DNA from: Candidatus Kapaibacterium sp.
GTDB lineage: Bacteria > Bacteroidota > Ignavibacteria > Kapaibacteriales > UBA2268
DNA length: 5,978 nt
NCBI GenBank assembly: GCA_027858275.1
Contig: JAQIDA010000288.1
Location: forward strand, 1 to 5,978
Direction of reading: 5' to 3'
A program made the translations under genes and the position numbers. The first letter of the stretch is position 1, and each line of letters opens with the position of its first letter. Shown piece after piece: positions 1 through 4,978 of the stretch. The notes under the pieces are model-generated. The model did no database searches and was not told where the DNA came from. It was given only the letters and a program-made list of their open reading frames with translations.

Positions 1-208
1 CGAAACAATGATCGAGTTTCTCAAGCAGAGGACTTATGACCAGCTTCATATCATAGTAATCTATAACCATGCTTTGCTTGTTCGGTTCGCCTTCGAGTTC
101 CACACGCATCTTGTATGAATGCCCGTGAATATTTCTGCAGAGACCGTCGTGATTGGGCAGACGATGGCTCATTTCCCAATCAAAGTTCTTAGCGATTTTC
201 GTTTTCAT
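1..208 (-). CDS. queD: QueD, 6-carboxy-5,6,7,8-tetrahydropterin synthase (partial, C-terminus beyond left edge)
   Basis: The first 69 residues of a 6-pyruvoyl-tetrahydropterin synthase/QueD family protein are present; the family is usually about 120-140 aa, so roughly half is missing at the window edge. QueD turns 7,8-dihydroneopterin triphosphate into 6-carboxytetrahydropterin in the cytoplasm, an early step to preQ0 and queuosine. Visible family residues are the zinc ligands His15 (SHRL) and His28/His30 (HGHSY), the catalytic Cys24 in CRNIHGH, and the Asp66-His67 pair (LEKLDH) near the edge. The CxxxHGH spacing fits QueD; eukaryotic-type PTPS is less likely because queF lies next door. The ATG lies 2 bp after the queF stop codon (TAA-TC-ATG), so the two genes are cotranscribed and probably translationally coupled. 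Confidence 0.93.
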   Translation of the reverse strand, partial: MKTKIAKNFDWEMSHRLPNHDGLCRNIHGHSYKMRVELEGEPNKQSMVIDYYDMKLVISPLLEKLDHCF

Positions 209-210
209 GA

Positions 211-561
211 TTATTTTTTATCCGATTTTATGTGTTTCACGTTGATAACTGAGCTCAGGCCGCCTCTTGTTCCCCATTCGCTGATTACTTCCATTTCCAG
301 CGGATCGCAGGCTTCAACTAGATCTTCGAGAATCTGATTCGTAACAGCTTCGTAAAAAATTCCTTTTTCACGGAATTCAAGATAATAGTATTTCAAAGCT
401 TTGAGCTCCAAACATTTTTCGCCGGGAATATATTTAACCGTCATTACCCCAAAATCAGGCAAGCCTGTGATCGGGCAAACTGAAGTAAATTCAGGGTTCA
501 CATGAGTAATCGTGAATTTGCGGCCGGGGTTCGGGTTCGGAAATGTTTCTAATCTTTCCAC
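211..561 (-). CDS. queF: QueF, NADPH-dependent 7-cyano-7-deazaguanine (preQ0) reductase, short type
   Basis: This 116-aa protein matches the unimodular (YkvM-like) QueF family, which reduces the nitrile of preQ0 to the aminomethyl group of preQ1 before insertion into tRNA. The nucleophilic Cys29 (SVCPITG) and Asp36 (PDFG) are 7 residues apart, as in Bacillus subtilis Cys55/Asp62. The QueF signature appears as ELKALKYYY (52-60). Glu71 lies 42 residues after the Cys, matching the substrate-binding Glu97. The neighbouring His of the family is Tyr70 here (FYE instead of FHE). The C-terminal RGG (99-101) is also typical. The start is GTG, supported by AAGGA 8 nt upstream (570-574) and by an in-frame stop further up. 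It is the first gene of the queF-queD pair. No preQ1 riboswitch was recognised in its leader. Confidence 0.95.
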   Translation of the reverse strand: MERLETFPNPNPGRKFTITHVNPEFTSVCPITGLPDFGVMTVKYIPGEKCLELKALKYYYLEFREKGIFYEAVTNQILEDLVEACDPLEMEVISEWGTRGGLSSVINVKHIKSDKK

Positions 562-610
562 TTGTATATTCCTTAGATATTTATTCGTCTTTTCAATTTA
601 ATTTTTGATC

Positions 611-639
611 CAATATATTATATTTTTCAAAAAAATCAA
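611..639 (-). promoter_or_regulatory. Candidate Bacteroidota-type promoter of queF-queD
   Basis: Reading the minus strand, a TTG (637-639) is followed after 19 bp by TATATTG (611-617). This resembles the Bacteroidota -33/-7 pair (TTG, about 19-20 bp, TAnnTTTG) with one T missing from the -7 box. It would start the transcript near position 604, leaving a leader of about 40 nt before the GTG of queF. The region is very AT-rich, so chance matches are likely. Confidence 0.4.
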
Positions 640-685
640 GACGTTTTAATTATTTATATATTTAGATCGGTGAAAAACCGCTAAA

Positions 686-715
686 TTGCGTTAATTGAAA
701 AAAAACAATAATTTG
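686..715 (+). promoter_or_regulatory. Candidate Bacteroidota-type promoter of rlmB
   Basis: On the plus strand TTG (686-688) is followed after 20 bp by TAATTTG (709-715), again a near match to the TTG/TAnnTTTG promoter pattern. Transcription would begin near 722, inside the palindrome at 716-731 and about 28 nt before the rlmB ATG. It stands back to back with the candidate queF promoter. The call is pattern-based only. Confidence 0.4.
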
Positions 716-731
716 CGAAGTTCCAACTTCG
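716..731. repeat. Perfect 16-bp palindrome between the rlmB promoter and its ribosome binding site
   Basis: The sequence CGAAGTT-CC-AACTTCG is a perfect inverted repeat with 7-bp arms and a 2-bp centre. It begins directly after the candidate -7 box and ends 4 bp before the AAGGAG ribosome binding site (736-741). It could be an operator for a dimeric regulator, a small 5' hairpin in the leader, or a copy of a dispersed genomic palindrome. The sequence alone does not decide among these. Confidence 0.6.
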
Positions 732-749
732 AAAAAAGGAGATAAAGAC

Positions 750-1547
750 ATGAACGAACAAACTGATTATCTATACGGACGAAACGCCGTACTCGAAGCA
801 CTTGCTTCAGGCAAAGAAAGTGAAAAGATTTTTATTTCTTTCAATTCGCAGGGAGAAACGGTTAAGGAAGTTTTTAATAAAGCCAGAGTGGCAAAAGTTA
901 CTTGTTCCAAGTTGGACTCTCGTAAGTTTCAGCGATTGGAACGTGAAGTATGTCCGCGGGACGCTCGCACACAAGGAATCATAGCTCAGATCAGCTTGGT
1001 TGAGGTCCTTTCAGTAGAGGATTTGATCAAAAAAAGTTTCGAGAAAGCCGAGAATCCTTTTATTATCATTTTGGATGAAATTACGGATCCTCATAATCTC
1101 GGTGCAATAGCTCGTTCGGCGGAATGCGCCGGAGCCGGGGGCATCATCCTGCCTGAAAGAAATTCTGCTCCGGTGACTCCGACAGCGGTAAAAATTTCTG
1201 CAGGTGCTTTGCAGCATATTCCGGTTGCTAAATCCGCAAGTTTACTGCGTGCTTTCGATGTTCTCCGCGAACATGATTTCACGATTATCGGCACAGATAT
1301 GTCTGCTAAGGAAAGTTATACGGATCTTATTTATGAGGCACCGGTCGCGATAGTAATTGGCAGCGAAGGCAAAGGAATGCGTCCGAGTTTAAGAAAAAAT
1401 TGTGATGAACTGATTAAAATTCCGCTTGCCGGAAAAATTGGATCGCTCAATGCCTCGGTTTCCGCCGGAGTAATTATGTTCGAGATATTAAGACAAAAAA
1501 CAGAAGCTCAATCAATCCCCGGTGAGAGTAGCTCAAGTTCTGAGTAA
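750..1547 (+). CDS. rlmB: RlmB, 23S rRNA (guanosine-2251-2'-O)-methyltransferase
   Basis: This is a 265-aa SpoU/TrmH-family SPOUT methyltransferase that uses S-adenosylmethionine to methylate the ribose of a conserved guanosine in the 23S rRNA P-loop. The N-terminal substrate-binding domain (about 6-84) starts with YLYGRNAVLEAL, the hallmark of RlmB as opposed to TrmH. The catalytic knot domain (about 103-248) carries motif 1 DPHNLGAIARSAE (113-125) with Asn117 and Arg122, motif 2 IGSEGKGM (203-210), and motif 3 SLNASVSAG (232-240). The ATG has AAGGAG 8 nt upstream (736-741). The protein ends in a Ser/Glu-rich tail (about 251-265, ending SSSSSE) outside the fold; its last codons overlap the 3' end of the convergent dihydroorotate dehydrogenase gene. 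Confidence 0.95.
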   Translation: MNEQTDYLYGRNAVLEALASGKESEKIFISFNSQGETVKEVFNKARVAKVTCSKLDSRKFQRLEREVCPRDARTQGIIAQISLVEVLSVEDLIKKSFEKAENPFIIILDEITDPHNLGAIARSAECAGAGGIILPERNSAPVTPTAVKISAGALQHIPVAKSASLLRAFDVLREHDFTIIGTDMSAKESYTDLIYEAPVAIVIGSEGKGMRPSLRKNCDELIKIPLAGKIGSLNASVSAGVIMFEILRQKTEAQSIPGESSSSSE

Positions 1548-2657
1548 TTCTTCATACAATTTATGTCCGCGCAACGAAAAAGCGTCGAAATAGCCGGTGA
1601 ACCATTGATTCAATGCGACTCCGGCTTTTTCAGATCTGCTCAGATCACCGGCATTTTCCACTCCGCCGGTGCGAATCACATGAAATTCCCGACCGATATT
1701 TGATTGAGAAATATATTCTGAAGCAAGGGCGGATAATTCAAGCGATTTCTTCTTCAAAGGTCTTCCGGACAAACCGCCGCCGAAAGTTTTAGTAAAATAA
1801 TCAAAAGTTTTCATTTCGTTCGGCGCAATCATAGTTCGAGCGGATTCATAATCCGTAGACGTATTGCCGATATTTATCCCGTCAAATTCGAGTTCGGAGA
1901 GTTTATTAATAAGCAGCGGGATCAATTCTTTTTCAGTATCCGTTGAAATTTTGAGAATAACCGGCAAATTTCTGTCTCTTATACTCAGGAAATTTTCTGA
2001 TATAAATTCAAGACGTTCTACAAGCATTGAATCCAAACCGCCTTCGCTGTTGTTATCGTGTTCGTGGACAACATTGGGGCAACTCTCGTTAAGTTCAATG
2101 AAATCCGCGCCGGCTTTGTCATATAGCCGGAAGCCGTCCAAGACTCCGTTGAGAGCTGTCAATCCCGTATCTTCCGGGGAACTTCCTATACTAACGCCAA
2201 TCGGGCATCCTGCTTGTTTATCCAATCCTGATATTCTTTTCGCGACAACTTCATGACCTTCATTCGGCAGCCCCATCCAATTCAGCGCAGCGGCCGATTG
2301 CGGATAAGAAGCGAAAGGATGTAAAATTCCTTTCTTTTCATTGCCGCGTCTGTATCTTGCGGTAGTCGTACCTGCCAGATATGCGCCTGCTCCCTGAGCG
2401 GCTACGGTGTAATACGCTTCGCCTTTTTTGAACATTCCGGCGGCGTTGAATAAATTTGATTGAAACTCAATATCCCAAAGTATTTTGCTATGTCTCGTAG
2501 GAACAATAACATTTTGCGGAATCTCAGACGCGAGCATATTGATGAATGACTTTCTGCCGTTCGAATATAGATAGGAGTAAAAATTCGCAGGTAAAAATTG
2601 TACCATCATCGGACGAAATTTTGAGTCTATTCTCGAGAGCAGTTCAGTTTTAGTCAC
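1533..2657 (-). CDS. pyrD: PyrD family dihydroorotate dehydrogenase (quinone or class 1 type unclear)
   Basis: This 374-aa FMN TIM-barrel enzyme should oxidise dihydroorotate to orotate in pyrimidine synthesis. Family landmarks in order: NAAGMFKKGE (71-80) with the orotate-binding Lys77, LNWMGLPNEG (125-134), the active-site loop NESCPN (190-195) with Cys193 as likely catalytic base, LKIS (235-238) with FMN-binding Lys236, IGNTS (263-267), GGLSGRP (293-299), and a phosphate-binding region around TGG (330-332). Cys193 and MGLPN are class 1A-like (class 2 enzymes use Ser), whereas the roughly 60-residue N-terminal extension (FRPMMVQFLPANFYSYLY) resembles the class 2 membrane helix region. The start is GTG, without a strong ribosome binding site; an in-frame stop lies just upstream, and Met18/Met19 are possible alternatives. 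It is apparently monocistronic and overlaps rlmB tail-to-tail by 15 bp. Confidence 0.85.
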   Translation of the reverse strand: MTKTELLSRIDSKFRPMMVQFLPANFYSYLYSNGRKSFINMLASEIPQNVIVPTRHSKILWDIEFQSNLFNAAGMFKKGEAYYTVAAQGAGAYLAGTTTARYRRGNEKKGILHPFASYPQSAAALNWMGLPNEGHEVVAKRISGLDKQAGCPIGVSIGSSPEDTGLTALNGVLDGFRLYDKAGADFIELNESCPNVVHEHDNNSEGGLDSMLVERLEFISENFLSIRDRNLPVILKISTDTEKELIPLLINKLSELEFDGINIGNTSTDYESARTMIAPNEMKTFDYFTKTFGGGLSGRPLKKKSLELSALASEYISQSNIGREFHVIRTGGVENAGDLSRSEKAGVALNQWFTGYFDAFSLRGHKLYEELLRT

Positions 2658-2710
2658 AGTGGTCTCAAATTGTTTTGTATATCAATGCTTGAGTTAATCC
2701 TCGCGATTGA

Positions 2711-2773
2711 GGACGAATGAGAATGTCATTGATTATTAGAGGAATATTTAGGACAGATGCTCCGCACTCGTCC
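2711..2773. repeat. Imperfect 11-bp inverted repeats bounding 63 bp of intergenic DNA
   Basis: Between the outer-membrane protein gene and pyrD, GGACGAATGAG (2711-2721) and the reverse complement of 2763-2773 (GGACGAGTGCG) agree at 9 of 11 positions, with 41 bp between them. An additional small stem TCCTC/GAGGA lies at 2698-2713. No open reading frame is convincing in the 129-bp gap. It could be a remnant of a small non-autonomous element or a transcript-end structure. Confidence 0.4.
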
Positions 2774-2781
2774 AGAGTCGG
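2762..2781 (-). terminator. Hairpin just after the outer-membrane protein gene, possible transcript end
   Basis: CCG-c-ACTC pairs with GAGT-CGG around a 5-nt loop (2770-2774): seven base pairs with one bulged C. It begins 5 nt past the stop codon of the last gene of the minus-strand operon, a position suitable for transcript termination or 3' stabilisation. No T-tract follows on the minus strand, so it is not a canonical intrinsic terminator, and it shares an arm with the wider inverted repeat. Confidence 0.3.
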
Positions 2782-2786
2782 TCTTA

Positions 2787-3719
2787 TTAAAAATCAAACA
2801 AATACGAAAGGGTCATATTAAAGGATTTATCCGTAGCGAATTGCTTTCCGTAATAATTCCCGACTATGGGCGATGTATACGAAACCGACAGGCTTAAATT
2901 ATCGAATGAGTAATATACCCTGGGAGCCAAAGCAAGAGTTATATTTCCGGTGTTTTCCTTAATTTCGGATTGATGTTTGTCAGCCGTCCGAATAATGTTT
3001 CTCAATTCACATGATACTCCAAAATTATCACTGATGTTTTTTGATATTATCGCGGAAGAATACAAGGAATGACCGTAAGTGTAATCTTCCTTGTTCGCAG
3101 CGTTCAGCTCTAAGCGATTAATCAAAAACATACCAAATTTATTTTTGAAGCCCTTGCGCAAATATGAATGAAAGACAAGACCGTATGCCCCTGTTGATGT
3201 TTGAAGCGAGCGAATAGTTTCGTTTACCTGAATCGCGGGCAACTTAGCCTCATTCAAAGGAATAGAAACACCGAGACCGACAGTATATTCAAAATCAGTG
3301 AGTTCGTTGTAGAACAAATCATATTTTAATGACGCGACTATGCGTGACGGTCCGGACATCTCATCATTTCCCCAGCCCGGAGACTCCGCTTGACGAATGA
3401 AATAGTATCCGAACTCTGCGGAGAGGGTTATATCATAAGTCAAACCATAATCAATAATGAGCGGGGAATATATAGAATATGCGGATTCAACTGTATTATC
3501 CAAAGTCTCTGATGAAAAATTATAGGTCTTGTCTCCATAGCTGTATTGAATTCCGGATGTGACCCGCATTGACTGTTTGTTCAGCACGCCGGTTTGAGAA
3601 ATTCCGCCGACCGGAATGATCCCGCCGCCGACATTCCCGCAATTGCACTGAGCCGAAGCCGGCAATGTAGATAAAATATATGTGCTGATCAGAAGCAGCG
3701 ATAATAAAGACATTCTCAT
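2787..3719 (-). CDS. Outer-membrane beta-barrel protein with CxC at the mature N-terminus, last gene of the ArsP/ArsF/ArsG-type operon
   Basis: The product is 310 aa from the preferred ATG. A signal peptide (about 1-23: basic start, Leu-rich core, cleavage after ASA) is followed by QCNCGN, so Cys25 and Cys27 lie at the mature N-terminus. The Gln before Cys25 argues against a lipobox. The remainder alternates polar and hydrophobic residues in many Tyr/Ser-rich strands, and the last residues (YLFDF) end in Phe, as in BAM-inserted barrels. No globular enzyme motif is seen. It may belong to the broad transporter-like/MetA-pathway barrel group, but I do not recognise a precise family. The longer reading frame would use TTG at 3728, which directly abuts the AAAGGA site and is thus unlikely. 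It lies 26 bp after the DsbD-like gene, suggesting it is the outer-membrane member of the same system. Confidence 0.8.
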   Translation of the reverse strand: MRMSLLSLLLISTYILSTLPASAQCNCGNVGGGIIPVGGISQTGVLNKQSMRVTSGIQYSYGDKTYNFSSETLDNTVESAYSIYSPLIIDYGLTYDITLSAEFGYYFIRQAESPGWGNDEMSGPSRIVASLKYDLFYNELTDFEYTVGLGVSIPLNEAKLPAIQVNETIRSLQTSTGAYGLVFHSYLRKGFKNKFGMFLINRLELNAANKEDYTYGHSLYSSAIISKNISDNFGVSCELRNIIRTADKHQSEIKENTGNITLALAPRVYYSFDNLSLSVSYTSPIVGNYYGKQFATDKSFNMTLSYLFDF

Positions 3720-3728
3720 GCGATTCAA

Positions 3729-3734
3729 TCCTTT
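3729..3734 (-). promoter_or_regulatory. Ribosome binding site that fixes the start of the outer-membrane protein gene
   Basis: AAAGGA on the minus strand ends immediately before a TTG (3726-3728) and 9 nt before an ATG (3717-3719). The spacing is normal only for the ATG, so the annotated start is 3719 rather than the longer TTG-initiated frame. A second ATG at 3713 remains a weaker option. Confidence 0.7.
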
Positions 3735-3745
3735 GTCACGAATAC

Positions 3746-4456
3746 TTACAAAACATTGAACAAAATAAGAATATAATACAGTCCGGCAAGCATAAAAACG
3801 CCTCCGACTATTTTTCTAAACCAATATTCAAAAACTTGGATTTTATTAAATACATTGCCGATACTCGACAGTCCGTAAGCTATTACTATTGAAACAAGGA
3901 TCACCGGGATTCCAGTTCCTATCGCGAAAATCGGAGGAAGAAGAAATCCTTCCGCCCCCGAGCCGAGAGTCAGAGGAATCAGCATCGCGAAATATAAAGC
4001 TCCGCTGTATGGACAAAACGCCAACGCGAATGCCATTCCGAGAAACAGCGCCGATAAATAGTGCCTGCCTTCGAATTTCGTCTTGACCTTTTCAACCAAA
4101 TTGAATCCGCCTTTGGAAGGAATTTTGATTATATCCAACATGAACAGCCCCATGAGCAGAAGCAGAGGCCCCATCAGAGCCTCCCCGTATTTTTGAAACA
4201 GTGAGGATATTTGAAATTTGCTTGCTCCCAAAGCTATAATCAATCCGAGAATACTGTAGCTCAGCATTCGACCAAAAGTATAAATCAGCCCGCCGAGGAC
4301 AACTTTTCGCTTGTCCTCAATGTCTTTTGACAGATAAGCAGTCGCCGTTATGTTTGATGCCATCGGGCAGGGACTCAGAGCCGTCATCAGCCCCAAAATG
4401 AAGGCGCTTATTATCGGCAAATCAGATGAAGCTAATAAGCTCTCTAAATATTCCAT
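3746..4456 (-). CDS. arsG: ArsG-family six-helix DsbD/CcdA-like inner-membrane protein
   Basis: This 236-aa protein has about six membrane segments (near 13-34, 53-77, 93-110, 134-160, 168-195 and 213-234) in the two-times-three layout of the DsbD/CcdA superfamily. The superfamily cysteines are both present: Cys30 in LSPCPM at the first segment and Cys148 in AFCPYSG at the fourth. In DsbD and CcdA such a pair carries electrons from cytoplasmic thioredoxin to extracytoplasmic partners. Close relatives beside ArsF-type proteins are named ArsG and described as aromatic aminoarsenical efflux permeases, from the Shewanella arsEFG work. Which role applies here is inference; the intact Cys pair and the CxxC lipoprotein gene upstream favour electron transfer. 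The ATG has a GGA 7 nt upstream. It lies 35 bp after the ArsF-like gene. Confidence 0.8.
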   Translation of the reverse strand: MEYLESLLASSDLPIISAFILGLMTALSPCPMASNITATAYLSKDIEDKRKVVLGGLIYTFGRMLSYSILGLIIALGASKFQISSLFQKYGEALMGPLLLLMGLFMLDIIKIPSKGGFNLVEKVKTKFEGRHYLSALFLGMAFALAFCPYSGALYFAMLIPLTLGSGAEGFLLPPIFAIGTGIPVILVSIVIAYGLSSIGNVFNKIQVFEYWFRKIVGGVFMLAGLYYILILFNVL

Positions 4457-4491
4457 AGTTAATTCCGGATTAGATTGATATGTGTGAATTC

Positions 4492-4938
4492 TTATTTATT
4501 AGCATCCAATGCTTTTTCGATTGCAGCCTTAATTCCCGGTTCAAATTTCTCTTCCGAAAAGGCGTTTGAGAATGCGAAATCTGTCAAATCAGTAATTGTT
4601 TTCTTTCCGTCATTGTCATAGTTAACGACACACAATTTAGAGCCTGATGCTTCAAATTCGATCGCCATATCAAGATTTTCCTCCCTGTCAATATTAAATT
4701 GTTTGAACGAGAGTTTCCCGGCTTTCCTTGCTTCTGCAAAATCATGAACAACCAGATTAAAAGTTGTTTTCTCGATTTTCATGCATGTTTTGCAGCGACG
4801 ATCTGTATGGAAATAATATACCACTGTTTGATTCTTGAATTCCTCAGTGTTAGCTTGTATTTTGCTGTCTGACTTGTTGCAGGAAGTCACGCCGAGCATA
4901 ACTATAAAGAGAACGATAAGTGTGCTGAGTTTTTTCAT
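4492..4938 (-). CDS. arsF: ArsF-family thioredoxin-like lipoprotein
   Basis: This 148-aa protein begins with a lipoprotein signal: Lys-Lys, a hydrophobic core, then the lipobox VTSC with lipidated Cys20. Asn21 follows rather than Asp, so outer-membrane sorting is plausible. The mature part reads as a thioredoxin-like fold: strand VVYYFH (39-44), then RRCKTC with the redox pair Cys49/Cys52 at a helix start, LSFKQFNID (76-84), and a strand KLCVVNYDNDGK (101-112). The usual cis-Pro before that last strand is not seen, and an extra Cys103 lies in it. It resembles proteins annotated as the nitrophenyl-compound nitroreductase subunit ArsF; that activity rests on few studies. It lies between the permease (40 bp gap) and the DsbD-like protein (35 bp gap), which is its likely redox partner. 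The ribosome binding site is weak (GAAGA). Confidence 0.8.
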   Translation of the reverse strand: MKKLSTLIVLFIVMLGVTSCNKSDSKIQANTEEFKNQTVVYYFHTDRRCKTCMKIEKTTFNLVVHDFAEARKAGKLSFKQFNIDREENLDMAIEFEASGSKLCVVNYDNDGKKTITDLTDFAFSNAFSEEKFEPGIKAAIEKALDANK

Positions 4939-4978
4939 TTTAGTCTTCTTTATTATTCAAAATATTTGTTCTTTTTAT

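Noticed and set aside
119..337. 72-codon plus-strand open frame
   Set aside because: It is antisense to the queF/queD junction, both of which are supported by catalytic motifs.
562..640. preQ1 riboswitch in the queF leader
   Set aside because: The leader is AT-rich without the short GC stem and A-rich tail of a preQ1 aptamer, so queuosine feedback at this site is not supported.
668..680. CGGT/ACCG mini-hairpin as a terminator or operator
   Set aside because: A 4-bp stem in AT-rich DNA is too weak to support a call.
802..1294. Small open frames in both strands inside rlmB
   Set aside because: They are shadows of rlmB, with no ribosome binding site or recognisable domain.
1864..2256. 130-codon plus-strand open frame
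   Set aside because: It lies wholly antisense to pyrD, whose motifs are clear; the Ser/Pro-rich translation resembles no family.
3720..3728. TTG start for the outer-membrane protein, adding three residues
   Set aside because: The ribosome binding site directly touches this TTG, leaving no spacer, whereas the ATG at 3719 is 9 nt away.
4939..4978. Internal promoter ahead of the ArsF-like gene (TATTTTG)
   Set aside because: No TTG lies at the required 19-20 bp upstream, and the short gap favours a continuous operon.
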